A stretch of DNA of 64,000 nt from Methanospirillum lacunae (GCF_003173355.1 NZ_QGMY01000002.1:917389-981388); one strand, 5' to 3'; counted from the stretch's first letter, positions 1 to 10,022 are shown. Program-made: numbers and translations. The notes: generated by a model not told the origin, from the sequence alone.

Positions 1-237
1 GTTGCACAATATCTCAATAAAGAACAACCTGTAAAAATTACAAAGAAACATCTTGAAAAAGGTCGTGAAGAACTTCTCAGTCTAAAGGGTATTAGTGAAC
101 CTGTGCTTGAGCAATTATACTGTGCGGGAATCATTGACCTCAAATCACTTAGTACTGCAAATCCTGATAAGGCTGCAAAAATTTGCGGACTTTCAAAAGA
201 GAAGATAAAACAGTTCAAGGCAGCAGTCCCTGTCTGA
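1..237 (+). CDS. C-terminal end of a helix-hairpin-helix protein, possibly DNA topoisomerase I (partial)
   Basis: The frame is open from the first base to TGA at 235-237, so only the last 78 residues are in the window. They contain a helix-hairpin-helix type segment (LSLKGISEPVLEQLYCAGI, then DLKSLSTANPDKAAKICGLS), the DNA-binding fold seen at the C-terminus of some archaeal topoisomerases and in RadA/RecA-type N-terminal domains. The position just before GGGP synthase makes DNA topoisomerase I a reasonable guess, but no catalytic part is visible. The gene is followed by a 60-base gap and the GGGP synthase gene on the same strand. Confidence 0.6.
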   Translation, partial: VAQYLNKEQPVKITKKHLEKGREELLSLKGISEPVLEQLYCAGIIDLKSLSTANPDKAAKICGLSKEKIKQFKAAVPV

Positions 238-297
238 ACTGCAATCTATTTCCCTTCTTACGGCGAGTCTTAAGAAGAATCCGAGGCTGGACCAGTT

Positions 298-984
298 ATG
301 TATACAAAATGGAAGACCTGGGCTCATGTTACCAAACTCGATCCAGATAAGAACCTGAACGAGGATCAGCTGGCAGAGATAGCCACAAGTGGCACTGATG
401 CCCTGATGCTCTCAGGAACCCTGAATATTACAAAAGAGAACATGCAGGAGCTTCGGGATCAGGTCAGGGAATATGGGCTTCCCCTGGTAGTTGAACCAGC
501 CGGTCCTGAAGCTGTTATCGCAGAGGGGATTGATCTTCTCTATATTGCCAGCGTGATGAACACCAATCAGGCACAATGGATTGTTGGCAAACACAAAGAA
601 TGGGCCCTCCACAATAAAGTCCAATGGGACAGGGTCATTCAGGAAGCATACATTGTTCTCAACCCGAATTCATCTGTCGCGAAAGTAACAGGATCAGACT
701 GTTCAATAGGAGCTCAGGAAGTTGCAGCTTATGCTGAAGTAGCTGACCATTTCTTCCAGTTTCCTGTTGTCTACATCGAATATAGTGGAACGTATGGTAA
801 CCCTGAAATTGTGAAAGCTGCAGCAGAAGCAATAGACAATGCTGTTCTCTACTATGGTGGAGGAATCGATTCAGGTGAGAAGGCAGCAGAGATGGCTCAA
901 TATGCTGATACTATCGTTGTTGGAAATGCAGTCTATGACAAAGGTGTCCAGACCCTGATAGAGACAGTTCAGGCTATTCAGTAA
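298..984 (+). CDS. Geranylgeranylglyceryl phosphate synthase
   Basis: A 228-residue TIM-barrel enzyme of the PcrB/GGGPS family. It joins sn-glycerol-1-phosphate to geranylgeranyl diphosphate, the first committed ether-bond step of archaeal membrane lipids. Visible marks: the N-terminal W-x-H-x-x-x-LDPDK segment, the YIEYSGTYGNP loop near residues 161-171 that binds the substrate phosphate region, and the YYGGGIDSGEKA and VVGNAVYD loops near the C-terminus. The length is normal for the short archaeal group. ATG 298 is preceded by an A/G-rich stretch. The stop is 9 bases before the RNA methyltransferase gene, so the two are probably cotranscribed. Confidence 0.95.
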   Translation: MYTKWKTWAHVTKLDPDKNLNEDQLAEIATSGTDALMLSGTLNITKENMQELRDQVREYGLPLVVEPAGPEAVIAEGIDLLYIASVMNTNQAQWIVGKHKEWALHNKVQWDRVIQEAYIVLNPNSSVAKVTGSDCSIGAQEVAAYAEVADHFFQFPVVYIEYSGTYGNPEIVKAAAEAIDNAVLYYGGGIDSGEKAAEMAQYADTIVVGNAVYDKGVQTLIETVQAIQ

Positions 985-993
985 TTTTTTTTA

Positions 994-1773
994 ATGCCAC
1001 GTATTAGGATTGTTCTGGTAGAACCTCTCTATGAGGGAAATGTCGGTTTTTCAGCACGGGTGATGAAAAACTTTGGATTTACTGATCTTGTTCTCATCAA
1101 TCCATGTCCTCTTGGCATTGATGCATTTGCACGGGCATCACATGCAAAGGATGTCTTAGAGCAGGCTGTGGTTACAGATCTGGAAGATATTTTTGCTACG
1201 AGTAATATGATTATTGCAACTACCGGCGCTCTCTCTCATTCTGCGTGCCATCCTATAAGGATGCCATTTTACTCTCCTAAAGAACTGCGTGAGATGATAT
1301 CAGATACTGAAGGAACCATATCCATACTCTTTGGAAGAGAAAACTGGGGACTCAACAACGAAGAAGTCAGAAGATCAGATATAATCTGCACTATTCCAAC
1401 TTCAGATATCTATCCGATTGTCAATCTCTCACATGCGGTTGGAATTCTCTGCTATGAATTAGCGAATATTTCAAAAGGGGAAATCGCCCTTGCATCTCCT
1501 GAAGAAATGACACATCTGTATTCACATATCGATGAATATCTTGATCTCGTGGATCACCCACGATTCAAACGCGAATCCACAATGACCCTGATACGCCGGA
1601 TTCTTGGAAGGTGTAATCTGACGTGGAGAGAAGCTACAACTATCCATGGACTTCTTCGAAGATCAGAATGGAGATTTGTTCCAAAAGATCATGACGATGG
1701 ATGCCAGGATAGCAATAGAAAGACAGACAGTAAATACGATCCAGACGATACCGATAGTAATGATCCTTGTTGA
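994..1773 (+). CDS. SpoU/TrmJ-type RNA 2'-O-methyltransferase
   Basis: A 259-residue SPOUT-class (trefoil knot) methyltransferase. It shows the three SpoU motifs: the N-terminal [19 protein letters not shown], the middle [13 protein letters not shown] and the C-terminal [13 protein letters not shown] segment that forms the AdoMet-binding knot. The best match in type is TrmJ, which 2'-O-methylates position 32 of tRNA; rRNA cannot be excluded. The last 80 or so residues form a helical, polar tail typical of TrmJ relatives. The gene starts 9 bases after GGGP synthase and its end overlaps the start of dcd by 14 bases in another frame, which indicates translational coupling. Confidence 0.85.
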   Translation: MPRIRIVLVEPLYEGNVGFSARVMKNFGFTDLVLINPCPLGIDAFARASHAKDVLEQAVVTDLEDIFATSNMIIATTGALSHSACHPIRMPFYSPKELREMISDTEGTISILFGRENWGLNNEEVRRSDIICTIPTSDIYPIVNLSHAVGILCYELANISKGEIALASPEEMTHLYSHIDEYLDLVDHPRFKRESTMTLIRRILGRCNLTWREATTIHGLLRRSEWRFVPKDHDDGCQDSNRKTDSKYDPDDTDSNDPC

Positions 1774-2311
1774 CTGGCAGATCGTTGATCGCATCAGGCG
1801 GGGCTTTATCACCGTTGATCCCTACAAACCTGAACTTGTTCAGCCAAATTCTCTGGACATTAGGTTAGGTAACCATTTTGCATGGTATGAAACCTGTGAC
1901 GATGTTATTGACCCTTTTGACTGTGACTCTGTCACGAGTAAAACACAGGAGATGACAGCAGAGAGCATAGTTCTCCATCCGGGTCAGTTTATTCTTGCGG
2001 AGACTATGGAACTTATCGAACTGCCGGATAATATTGTTGCCAGTATTGAAGGAAAGAGTAGTATCGCAAGACTTGGAGTTGAACTTCATCAGACCGGAGG
2101 CTGGATTGACGCAGGTTTCAGGGGCAGCATTACTCTGGAGATGTGTAACGTAAATCATCGCCCGGTCAGACTTCATGCAGGAATGTCAATTGGTCAACTT
2201 GTGTTTTACAGCACAGAACGGGCTGAATGTCCATATAATTCAAAGCATGATGCAAAATACATGAACCAGCGCCAGGCCACCCTTTCACGATATTACGAAA
2301 ACAAACAATAG
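1760..2311 (+). CDS. dcd: dCTP deaminase
   Basis: A 183-residue homotrimeric enzyme of the dUTPase-like fold that deaminates dCTP to make dUTP or, in the bifunctional archaeal type, dUMP. Family motifs are clear: [10 protein letters not shown], the [10 protein letters not shown] loop, and [10 protein letters not shown] carrying the catalytic glutamate. I chose ATG 1760 because the family begins almost exactly at MILVDWQI; an ORF reaching back to 1646 would add 38 residues that are only the other frame of the upstream methyltransferase. Whether it also cleaves dUTP cannot be read safely from the sequence. It overlaps the upstream gene by 14 bases. Confidence 0.93.
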   Translation: MILVDWQIVDRIRRGFITVDPYKPELVQPNSLDIRLGNHFAWYETCDDVIDPFDCDSVTSKTQEMTAESIVLHPGQFILAETMELIELPDNIVASIEGKSSIARLGVELHQTGGWIDAGFRGSITLEMCNVNHRPVRLHAGMSIGQLVFYSTERAECPYNSKHDAKYMNQRQATLSRYYENKQ

Positions 2312-2371
2312 GCTGTGTTTTATTGCCAATGAGCGCCAATAGATTCGGGTATTGATTCCGGAGAATAATTC

Positions 2372-4204
2372 ATGCGCCTTCTTTTGATACATTCAGATCA
2401 TATTGAATACGAAGCGAAGAAAAAGACAAAATTCGCTGAGGACCCTTGTAATCCATCTGATTCGTTTGATGAATCCCTCGTTGCGTTCTGCGCAGTAGAG
2501 GCACCAGACGAGGATGGAATTGAAGATGTTGTAACTCAGGCTGTTGCATCCATTGAAGAGATGTCAGGTCAGACCAAATGCAGGAGAGTAATGGTATACC
2601 CATATGCTCATCTGAGCAGCGATCTCTCTTCACCTGACATTGCAGTAGAAGCACTCAAAGCATTAGAGACTTCTCTTGCTGAAGCAGGCTTTGAGGTAAA
2701 ACGTGCCCCATTCGGCTGGTACAAATCTTTCACTGTTTCATGCAAAGGTCATCCACTTTCAGAGCTTTCACGTACACTCACCCCGTCAGAAGATGTTGTC
2801 AAGGTGGAGAAATCTCCGGTCACCCACAAATTCTTTGTGATGACTCCTGACGGTTCCACACATGATTATCAGAAATTTGTTGATGATTCACCATTTGGCT
2901 GTTTGATCAAGAAAGAGACTGGCATTCCTGTACCAGCGGGAGGAGAGCCAATTCATGTCGATCTGATGAGAACAAAGGAGTTCGTGGATTATGAACCGGT
3001 CTCCGATGTTGGTCACCTCAGATGGATGCCACGTGGGAAACTTGTCCGTGATCTTCTTGCAGACTATGCACTTGCAATGGTTCTTGAACATGGTGCAAGT
3101 CCGGTAGAAACGCCTGTGATGTATGACCTTGCTGACAAGGCAATCTATGAACATGCAGACAAGTTTGGAGAGAGGCAATACCGGTTCAAGAGCGGTAACC
3201 GCAACATGATGCTCAGGTTTGCAGCATGCTTTGGAATGTTTACCATCATGCGGAACATGCACATCTCACCAAACAATCTTCCAATGAAGATGTATGAGCT
3301 CTCCACCTATTCATTCCGACATGAACAGAAGGGAGAGGTCATCGGTCTGAAAAGATTACGTGCTTTTACCATGCCTGATATGCATTCCCTTTGTAAGGAC
3401 ATGTCAGATGCCCTTCAGTGCTTTGAAGAGCAGCTTGCAATGGGATGGCAGACCGGAGTAGACTTTGGTACTCAGCTTGTAGCTGTGTTCAGGTGTACTG
3501 AAGAATTCTACAAAAACAATGAAGCATGGATCAAAAAGATTGTTGCCCAGTCAAAGGTCCCGGTTTTGATTGAGACACTCTCAGATCGTGTTCACTACTG
3601 GATTGCAAAGATAGATCTTGCTGCAATTGATGGACAGCAGCGACCAATCGAAAACCCGACCGTTCAGATTGATGTGGAAAGTTCACGGAGATTTGGAATC
3701 AAGTATCATCTCAATGATGGAACCGAGGTTTTTCCACCGATTCTTCACTGTTCACCTACCGGATCTGTTGAGCGTGTCTTTTGCGCAATTCTTGAAAATA
3801 CCGCAAACCAGAAAGTTGCCCACCTTCCAACCTGGTTATCTCCAACCCAGGTACGGGTAATTCCGGTTGCAGAACGCCATGGACAGGCTGCTGAAAAAAT
3901 AGCAAATACACTCACAGCAGCACGGATCAGAGCAGATTACGACAACCGGGAAGAATCAGTCGGGAAGAAAGTCAGAGAAGCAGGAATGGACTGGGTTCCT
4001 TACGTAGTAGTTATTGGTGACAGCGAAGCAGAGTCCGGAAACCTTACCGTTACTGTAAGGATGAAGTCTGAACCCAATAAACCGTTCAAGATCACCTGCA
4101 CAGTTGATGAACTCATAAAGACTGTTCAGGATGAAATTTCCGGAAAACCTTACCGGCCTTTATATACCCAGAAATTACTATCCATGCAACCCCGATACAT
4201 CTAA
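2372..4204 (+). CDS. thrS: Threonyl-tRNA synthetase, archaeal type
   Basis: A 610-residue class II aminoacyl-tRNA synthetase that charges tRNA-Thr in the cytoplasm. The N-terminal ~140 residues are the archaeal editing domain, related to D-aminoacyl-tRNA deacylase and unlike the bacterial N2 domain; it removes mischarged serine. The catalytic core spans roughly residues 200-490, with motif 2 around [21 protein letters not shown] and motif 3 around [11 protein letters not shown]. The anticodon-binding domain follows ([15 protein letters not shown] onward). Length and domain order are those of other euryarchaeal ThrRS. ATG 2372 follows a GGAG at about 2359-2362. A 60-base gap separates it from dcd. 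Confidence 0.97.
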   Translation: MRLLLIHSDHIEYEAKKKTKFAEDPCNPSDSFDESLVAFCAVEAPDEDGIEDVVTQAVASIEEMSGQTKCRRVMVYPYAHLSSDLSSPDIAVEALKALETSLAEAGFEVKRAPFGWYKSFTVSCKGHPLSELSRTLTPSEDVVKVEKSPVTHKFFVMTPDGSTHDYQKFVDDSPFGCLIKKETGIPVPAGGEPIHVDLMRTKEFVDYEPVSDVGHLRWMPRGKLVRDLLADYALAMVLEHGASPVETPVMYDLADKAIYEHADKFGERQYRFKSGNRNMMLRFAACFGMFTIMRNMHISPNNLPMKMYELSTYSFRHEQKGEVIGLKRLRAFTMPDMHSLCKDMSDALQCFEEQLAMGWQTGVDFGTQLVAVFRCTEEFYKNNEAWIKKIVAQSKVPVLIETLSDRVHYWIAKIDLAAIDGQQRPIENPTVQIDVESSRRFGIKYHLNDGTEVFPPILHCSPTGSVERVFCAILENTANQKVAHLPTWLSPTQVRVIPVAERHGQAAEKIANTLTAARIRADYDNREESVGKKVREAGMDWVPYVVVIGDSEAESGNLTVTVRMKSEPNKPFKITCTVDELIKTVQDEISGKPYRPLYTQKLLSMQPRYI

Positions 4205-4311
4205 CTCTTTTTTTCCGGGTGAGAAATATCCAAAATAGTATCCATCAGATAAATCCTTGATTACTTTCTGAAAAGATCACAAAAAAAGAAAATTCTGAAA
4301 TCAGTGGATAT

Positions 4312-5436
4312 TTAAACTACCGAACTTATTTTCTCATTCTCAAGATCCTCTACCCAGCGGTATACCATATGCTGCAGAACGATCCCAACTAATGCACAGA
4401 CGAGTCCACCTATCGCTCCCTGGATGATATACGCAACACCAACATCAGGAGTTACCGGAAAGTTTCTAAGATTCAAGCTGGAGAGAATGTAGCTCGCTCC
4501 CCCAAATACAAGCACACCGATGGAACTTAAAAAGAAAGAAAAAATCACTGCTCGATTAAGAGATTCCCTTTCATACATGAAACTATCAATGATAGTTCCC
4601 AGTGATGTTGTGATTGCTGCTAGGGTAAACCAGAGAACAGCACTCCATATAAAGATCATTACCATTGGAAAGATGCCTGATCCGTCCCAATAGATAGCAA
4701 GGGATGAACTACCTTCCATTACCCCGATAACAGCGAAGAGCATGGCTCCGATATAGGTAACAAATGAGAAACGCCCACGGTACAGGGTCGAACGCATATC
4801 GGTAACCTGGGTACGCATGAAATCGTCCAGAGAAAATCCTTTGTACAGAAGATACCCCCCGATACCTGCTGCTATTATTATTGTAGCCACTTCCGGTTTG
4901 CTTAACGCATAGGATACAGCATACAGAAGGAGAGTAAGACCTGGAAGGACGAGAACCAGTTTTGAGATCTTTGGATCGCTCAGAAGTTTCTTGAGTATGT
5001 AAAAGGTTCCTTCTAGGTTTGGCATCTGGCTGACAACTACCCTTTGAATTGATGAGATTCGGATTTTTCCCTGAATAATTGGAAGAACATACTCATCTTC
5101 ACCTCCATCAGTTACCAGAATGCACTGATCAGCCCCGCAGGAAGCGACAACCTCACCAACAAGTTTTGCAATTTTCCGGTCTCCTTCAATAAATCTGAAA
5201 TGATTCCCCCCGATAACTGCGATCTCCGGGTTTTCCCCCTCTTCCCGGAGCCGGTCATACGTTGAGATCGTCTGGAAAATTGCATTGACATCAGAGTCTT
5301 CAGGATCAGCAAGAGCAAGCTTTACTGCAGCGTCAAGACATGCTGTTCTGCCAATCACCGGGCTCTCTATCGATGCCTTAAACCCGATATCGTCATCACG
5401 ATCGATATTGAGTACTAGAGTTCGAGAAGATCCCAT
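4312..5436 (-). CDS. DUF373 family membrane protein
   Basis: A 374-residue member of the archaeal DUF373 family of unknown function. The soluble N-terminal part (about residues 1-155) has a Rossmann-like look, with TLVLNIDRDDDIG at the start, EIAVIGGNHF in the middle and QCILVTDGGEDE after it. The second half is a membrane domain with about six hydrophobic segments from residue 165 onward. It stands alone on the minus strand, convergent with thrS, and no neighbour suggests a role. The family is widespread in methanogens and haloarchaea. Confidence 0.85.
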   Translation of the reverse strand: MGSSRTLVLNIDRDDDIGFKASIESPVIGRTACLDAAVKLALADPEDSDVNAIFQTISTYDRLREEGENPEIAVIGGNHFRFIEGDRKIAKLVGEVVASCGADQCILVTDGGEDEYVLPIIQGKIRISSIQRVVVSQMPNLEGTFYILKKLLSDPKISKLVLVLPGLTLLLYAVSYALSKPEVATIIIAAGIGGYLLYKGFSLDDFMRTQVTDMRSTLYRGRFSFVTYIGAMLFAVIGVMEGSSSLAIYWDGSGIFPMVMIFIWSAVLWFTLAAITTSLGTIIDSFMYERESLNRAVIFSFFLSSIGVLVFGGASYILSSLNLRNFPVTPDVGVAYIIQGAIGGLVCALVGIVLQHMVYRWVEDLENEKISSVV

Positions 5437-5597
5437 GAGGAGTTTTTCGTAGTATTGGTATTAATGGGTTCCTTTCTTTGAAAGGTGACCAAAAATCTTT
5501 GAATGAATATTGATAATATGATATCTTAAAAAAGGACTTCACATTTAAACGATAACTATCAGAATAAATTGAAAAAAAACTGAAAAGAGAGTCTGAA

Positions 5598-6458
5598 TCA
5601 GACCAGTTTGGACCGCTGAAGGAGGAGCAGATCCTCGGTTGTGAGTTTCTCTCCTGCTTTGAACAAAGAGAAGACCTGTTCTGCTTCCTTGCGGACTTCC
5701 TTCTGTTCCTTTGTAGTCTTGGTCTTCTTGGTCTTCTTGCGCAGACCGCCGATTACCTTATCGTAGTCACGCAGTTCCTTCTGGCAGGAGATGAAGAGCT
5801 TGTGTTCGTTATCAGCTGCTTCCTGGGCCTCAACAAACTGTTTGTGTGCTGCATCAGCCTGCTCACGTGAAGAATCAGCCTTGCGGTAGCATTCGACCAT
5901 CAGGTCGTGGTGCTTCTGAGCATCCTCTGCAAGCACAGTGACTCTCTCATGAATCTCTGATGCCTGACGGCGGTACTCCTTTGCAAGAGTTATTTTCTCC
6001 TTTACTTCCTTATTCTGTTCGATCTCAGCTTCCTGATCACGGAGTTGTTCCTTTAACAGCTTGATCTTTTCGATCAATTCACGCTCTTTCTCAGTCGTGA
6101 AGACTTCAGTCTGCTGCCTGAACTCCATATGTTCAATCTGCTTGTGCAGCTCCTTGATGCCACGGCTTTTGATACCACCGTGATCCTTTTTAAAGGAGTC
6201 TATGTCAGCAAAAAGAACATTTGCCTTCTCATTCAGCTCGTTGCGCTGATCCTTAAGATCCTGTACTTCCTTGTTAAACTGATCACGCAGTTCCTTGTGC
6301 TTCTGCGCTTCTTCAACAAACTCGCGGGTCTGATTGTTCAGAGTGTTTCGCTCTCTGGCAAACTGGCTTGCCTGCGCGTTAAACTCGTTCCGCTTGTTTT
6401 TATGATCTTCAGAACCATCGATGGTTCCTTTTCTTTTGTCAATCAGTTCGTTCAACAT
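5598..6458 (-). CDS. Archaeal coiled-coil protein (COG1340 type)
   Basis: A 286-residue, very charged protein that is almost entirely coiled coil: heptads rich in E, K, Q and R run from about residue 15 to 235 with no hydrophobic core domain or membrane segment. A short C-terminal part (KKTKKTKTTKEQ..., then FSLFKAGEKLTTEDLLLLQRS) is a conserved tail in the archaeal family. Homologues are sometimes labelled phosphoserine phosphatase, but nothing in this sequence supports a phosphatase (no DxDxT motif). Function unknown; a structural or chromosome-associated role is only a guess. Confidence 0.8.
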   Translation of the reverse strand: MLNELIDKRKGTIDGSEDHKNKRNEFNAQASQFARERNTLNNQTREFVEEAQKHKELRDQFNKEVQDLKDQRNELNEKANVLFADIDSFKKDHGGIKSRGIKELHKQIEHMEFRQQTEVFTTEKERELIEKIKLLKEQLRDQEAEIEQNKEVKEKITLAKEYRRQASEIHERVTVLAEDAQKHHDLMVECYRKADSSREQADAAHKQFVEAQEAADNEHKLFISCQKELRDYDKVIGGLRKKTKKTKTTKEQKEVRKEAEQVFSLFKAGEKLTTEDLLLLQRSKLV

Positions 6459-6884
6459 CTTTCACCAATCCTCGCTGAAAAAAGGCACGCCTGGTATCCC
6501 AATACCATGATAAAGGTGTGACACTACGCGAGAACAATACGGAGTACAAGATGGAGTAGGTGCGATAGTGATCAGAATCAGAATTACTGCCCGCATCAGA
6601 GATGTGATCTTGATGACAAATCCGTGCAGACGATTAAAAAGCATTTCTTCTGTTCGACAACGGTTCTTGTTCGCAACACGATCCACGTATATTCGACTCC
6701 CAATTCCAGAAGGCCCCGGGAGGTGAGACCTTCGTATCGTTCTTCGTGAAGGGAACCTCAGTGACCTTCTATCATTAAGAGAACTCTATATGCATTAAGA
6801 GTTTCGTAAAATCTGCAAGGAGAAGAGTTAGGAAGTAGATGAAAAAGTATTGTGAGGATCTTGGCAGACTGTTAATACTCTTTC
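6459..6884. other. Intergenic region between the coiled-coil gene and ftsZ
   Basis: About 425 bases without a convincing gene. A 74-codon minus-strand frame (6462-6686) ends 3 bases before the coiled-coil gene start, but its translation has no family look and an odd composition, so I do not call it. I looked for SRP RNA, RNase P RNA and C/D guide RNA signatures and saw none. The region probably holds the promoter of the coiled-coil gene. Confidence 0.4.
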
Positions 6885-8057
6885 TTATTTAAAGTAGAAG
6901 ATATCGGGACCGCTTGCAAGATCACATGCTGCAGATGGCATACGTGGCTTAATCCGGCCAACGTCTGGTGTTTTGGGTGCACGAATCTTTTGATCCATCT
7001 CTTCGAGCCTTACACGGTATGGGTGCTTCGGTTGTGCGATGGCATCTCCATTCTTAACACCGGTCATGATAGCAAGCACGCGAACCTTACCTTCCATATC
7101 ATTGCGGATTCTTGCTCCCCAGATGACATCCGCATGGGGATCAAGTTCATAGGTCAGGGACGATGCAATCTCTTCAGACTCTATCAATGTCAGATCACTG
7201 CCACCGGTGATATGGATAAGTGCACCAGTAGCGCCACGGTAATCAATATCGAGCATCGGATTTGAAAGACACTCACGAACAACACTTTCAGCCTTGTTCT
7301 GTTGTTTTGACTCACCGACAAGCATTGTTGCGACGCCACCCTTACTCATTATTGCCCTGACATCTGCATAGTCTATGTTTATCAGGGATGGTTCGGTGAT
7401 TGTTTCAGTGATACCTTTGACAGTCTCTCCGATCAACTGATCCATAACAGAGAAGGACTGAGCCAGCGGGAGATTTGGAACAAAACTCTTGAGCCTGTTA
7501 TTGTCAAGCAGAATGACAGAGTCACAGGACTTTGCCATGGCTTCAAGTCCGTCTTCAGCTCTTATCAGACGTGCTTTCTCAACATCGAATGGGTAACTGA
7601 CCATACCAACAACGATTGCACCCTGATCTTTTGCAATCTGGGCCACAACTGGCGCTGATCCGGTACCGGTACCTCCTCCCATACCAGCGGTGATAAAACA
7701 GAGATCAACAGACTCGAGGAGAGTTTCAAGGGTCGGACGTGCCATCTCAGCAGCTTTTCTTCCGACATCCGGATATCCACCTGCTCCCAGACCCTTGGTA
7801 AGGCTCTTTCCGATCAAAATCCGCTTGTCAGACTGGATCATGTCCAGATGCTGTTTATCGGTATTGATCGCAATAGTCTCGGCTCCTGAAACCCCCATGT
7901 TATGAAGCCGGTTGATCGTATTGTTCCCTGCACCTCCACAACCTATGATGACAATTCTTGGCTGCCCGTCAAAATCATCTTCATAGTTCTGCATGGAACA
8001 TTTCATTTCCTTCTCGCGTTCGGAATTTATTACCGCGGCATTAATGATACTCTGCAT
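6885..8057 (-). CDS. ftsZ: Cell division protein FtsZ
   Basis: A 390-residue tubulin-like GTPase that assembles the division ring at mid-cell. The tubulin signature GGGTGTG lies at residues 127-133, the N-terminal nucleotide loop [11 protein letters not shown] near 37-47, and the T7 synergy loop N-x-D-x-x-D (NIDYAD) at 227-232, so GTP binding and hydrolysis should be intact. The first ~30 residues are a variable extension; Met18 is an alternative start. A G-rich Shine-Dalgarno (GAGGGGG, plus-strand bases 8066-8072) sits 8 bases before ATG 8057. It follows a 56-codon ribbon-helix-helix gene by 18 bases, so the two form an operon. Confidence 0.97.
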   Translation of the reverse strand: MQSIINAAVINSEREKEMKCSMQNYEDDFDGQPRIVIIGCGGAGNNTINRLHNMGVSGAETIAINTDKQHLDMIQSDKRILIGKSLTKGLGAGGYPDVGRKAAEMARPTLETLLESVDLCFITAGMGGGTGTGSAPVVAQIAKDQGAIVVGMVSYPFDVEKARLIRAEDGLEAMAKSCDSVILLDNNRLKSFVPNLPLAQSFSVMDQLIGETVKGITETITEPSLINIDYADVRAIMSKGGVATMLVGESKQQNKAESVVRECLSNPMLDIDYRGATGALIHITGGSDLTLIESEEIASSLTYELDPHADVIWGARIRNDMEGKVRVLAIMTGVKNGDAIAQPKHPYRVRLEEMDQKIRAPKTPDVGRIKPRMPSAACDLASGPDIFYFK

Positions 8058-8075
8058 ACTTAAATCCCCCTCAAT

Positions 8076-8246
8076 CTAAAATGACAGTTGATCACTGTCT
8101 GAGAGAATGCGGTTAGCCCGCTTCTCGATGAGCTCTCGAACGGCATCTCTGATGGCTTCAGAGATGGTGGGAAACTCACCGGCATCCACCATCTTCTCAA
8201 GCACGCTGATCTGCTGCTCTGGTAGTCTGATGGTGATACGTTGCAT
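8076..8246 (-). CDS. CdrS-like ribbon-helix-helix regulator upstream of ftsZ
   Basis: A 56-residue protein starting MQRITIRLPEQQISVLEKM. The first strand (RITIRLP) and the two helices with E-A-I-R-D-A-V-R-E-L-I-E-K are a textbook ribbon-helix-helix (CopG/MetJ) fold, which binds DNA as a dimer. It lies 18 bases upstream of ftsZ on the same strand. In haloarchaea a protein of the same size and position, CdrS, is cotranscribed with ftsZ2 and controls division genes; equating this one with CdrS is inference from size, fold and position. A palindrome and repeated half-sites lie just upstream and could be its own operator. Confidence 0.85.
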   Translation of the reverse strand: MQRITIRLPEQQISVLEKMVDAGEFPTISEAIRDAVRELIEKRANRILSDSDQLSF

Positions 8247-8265
8247 GGTTGTTACCCTCAGTGAT

Positions 8266-8326
8266 CTGACATTTGTCAGTCACATGTCGGCTTAACGTCA
8301 GACATATGGGCGACACCAGTCAGACA
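8266..8326. promoter_or_regulatory. Putative operator cluster upstream of the RHH-ftsZ operon
   Basis: A perfect inverted repeat CTGACA-TT-TGTCAG occupies 8266-8279, followed by two identical GTCAGACA octamers at 8297-8304 and 8319-8326, exactly 22 bases apart (two helical turns). The cluster starts 20 bases before the start codon of the ribbon-helix-helix gene, with an AT-rich TATA-like stretch near 8355-8368. Ribbon-helix-helix proteins usually bind such short repeated half-sites, so autoregulation of the division operon is likely. The divergent cobD gene could share this control. Confidence 0.6.
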
Positions 8327-8433
8327 CAACGAGATACACTTACTAGTATTCATAGATATTTAAATTTTACTTTTTGATTTTGGTTAAAAATCCCATACCT
8401 GTATATCTGGTTACAACCAGAGATCTGCAGATA

Positions 8434-9441
8434 GTGGCAATCAGATTCCCTTGTTTGAATAAGGCAGTTCATGGCGGCAAAGGCGTAGAAATCAAATCAC
8501 ACGAAAAAAAGCAAATATTTGATTATAGTACCAGCCTGAATCCAATGCCCCCAAAATTAACCTGGGATGTTTCCATTGATGCAATACGAGACTACCCTGA
8601 TGATCAATATACACATCTCAAGGAAACGATTGCACATCACCATGGTCGAAAACCTGAAGAAATATGTGTAGGAAATGGCTCTGCTGAGGTGATACGGACT
8701 CTCTGCCATACCATGCTCAATGCGGGCAGCGTTGTAGAGGTTTCTCCCCATACTTTTTCAGAGTATGCGCTTTCCTCAAAACTCGCAGGGGCAGAAGTAA
8801 CCGAAAAAAGATCGGCGCGAGTTGATCTGTCATTCGTATGTAATCCTGACAACCCTTCTGGCGTTCTGACACCACGGGATGAAATTTTAGAGCGATTAAA
8901 TGATATAAAAGGGAGAGGGGGAATTCTTTGTGTTGATGAGGCATTCATCGATTTAGCTGATCCTCACGAGAGCGTATCAGACATACAGGATTGTGGCCTT
9001 TTTGTTCTTTGTTCCCTCACAAAGTCCTTCTCGATGGCAGGCGTCAGGTTTGGTTACGGAATTGGAGATCCGGATCTTATTGCGGCAATGGAAGTCATGC
9101 GACCACCCTGGACGATAAATGCATTTGCTGAAGCGATGGCACTTCAGGCATTTGACCTCTTCAAGGATCTTGAACTCTCGCGGGCATACATAGCAGAAGA
9201 ACGTGCAAGAATTTGCAAAGAGGCAATCAGACTTGGCCTTAATCCCTCCCAGGCATCTGCCAATTATGTTCTCCTGGATATAGGGAGCGACAGTAAAGAA
9301 TTCACCACCGCAATGTTCAATCAGGGGATTCTTGTCCGGGACTGTAGATCATTTGGCTTTCCAACATGTATCAGAGTAGCAATCAGAGATCACGAAACAA
9401 ATAACCGACTCCTGGAGGCTCTATCTATTTGCTTGCGTTGA
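8434..9441 (+). CDS. cobD: CobD-type threonine-phosphate decarboxylase (PLP enzyme)
   Basis: A class I/II-fold PLP enzyme close to histidinol-phosphate aminotransferase and to CobD, which makes (R)-1-aminopropan-2-ol phosphate for the cobamide side chain. The N-terminal AVHGGKG is the HGG signature typical of CobD. The CNPDNPSG motif, the DEAFIDL strand and the PLP lysine in SLTKSFSMAGVRFGYG are all present. The start is uncertain: the frame is open to TTG 8374, but a TATA-like stretch lies at about 8355-8368, so GTG 8434 (335 residues) or TTG 8455 is more likely. It overlaps cobY by 13 bases, and that neighbour supports a cobamide role over histidine synthesis. Confidence 0.8.
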   Translation: MAIRFPCLNKAVHGGKGVEIKSHEKKQIFDYSTSLNPMPPKLTWDVSIDAIRDYPDDQYTHLKETIAHHHGRKPEEICVGNGSAEVIRTLCHTMLNAGSVVEVSPHTFSEYALSSKLAGAEVTEKRSARVDLSFVCNPDNPSGVLTPRDEILERLNDIKGRGGILCVDEAFIDLADPHESVSDIQDCGLFVLCSLTKSFSMAGVRFGYGIGDPDLIAAMEVMRPPWTINAFAEAMALQAFDLFKDLELSRAYIAEERARICKEAIRLGLNPSQASANYVLLDIGSDSKEFTTAMFNQGILVRDCRSFGFPTCIRVAIRDHETNNRLLEALSICLR

Positions 9442-10022
9442 TTATGGCAGGGGGAAGGGGAAGTCGGCTTCAAATGGGGGAAAAAGGACTTGTCCGGCTT
9501 TGTGACAGACCATTGATCGATTATGTCATAACTGCTCTGGAGGATGCGGGAGTTGAACAAGTGGTAGTGACAACACCCTCCACCCCATATACTGCCAATT
9601 ACTGCAGAGTCAGGGGAATCGATCAGGTTTGCACGGAAGGCAAAGGATATGTTGAAGATATTATTGAAGCAGTGAATATCCTGAATGAAATAGGCCCAAT
9701 TCTGATAGTTTGTGCTGATATTCCAGGTCTGACGAGTGATCATGTCAATTATATTCTATCCGGCTATAAAACCGGAGGAAAGCCTGCCTGTTCAGTCTGG
9801 ATTCCTGCTCATTTGTTTGAAAAGCAGGGTTGTATTACCCAATTTACCCAGGAAACTTCCGGCATTCAGGCAGCTCCTGCTGGGATTAACATACTCCTCG
9901 GAGAATCCATAGAACAGGAACAGGAAGAACATTGTATTCTGATTGAAGATCCGGCACTCACGTACAATGTCAACACCCGGTCTGAACTAAAAGCAGCAGA
10001 AGAATTTTTTTCACATTTATAA
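9429..10022 (+). CDS. cobY: Adenosylcobinamide-phosphate guanylyltransferase
   Basis: A 197-residue nucleotidyltransferase of the archaeal CobY type, which replaces bacterial CobU in activating adenosylcobinamide phosphate with GTP. The N-terminus has the pyrophosphorylase signature (LALIMAGGRGSRL...GEKGLV), with the nucleotide-binding glycine loop and the lysine, and ICADIPGL further on is the metal-binding aspartate strand. It starts with TTG at 9429, inside the last codons of cobD, so the two are translationally coupled. Confidence 0.9.
   Translation: MLALIMAGGRGSRLQMGEKGLVRLCDRPLIDYVITALEDAGVEQVVVTTPSTPYTANYCRVRGIDQVCTEGKGYVEDIIEAVNILNEIGPILIVCADIPGLTSDHVNYILSGYKTGGKPACSVWIPAHLFEKQGCITQFTQETSGIQAAPAGINILLGESIEQEQEEHCILIEDPALTYNVNTRSELKAAEEFFSHL

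Noticed and set aside
1646..1759. N-terminal extension of dCTP deaminase
   Set aside because: The 38 extra residues are the other frame of the overlapping methyltransferase gene; the family starts at ATG 1760.
5598..6458. Phosphoserine phosphatase function for the coiled-coil protein
   Set aside because: The protein is all coiled coil and has no HAD-phosphatase motif.
6462..6686. A 74-codon minus-strand frame just upstream of the coiled-coil gene
   Set aside because: No family resemblance and odd composition; the 3-base spacing to the next ATG alone is not enough.
6459..6884. Possible structural RNA (SRP RNA, RNase P RNA or C/D guide RNA)
   Set aside because: None of the conserved loops of these RNAs could be found on either strand.
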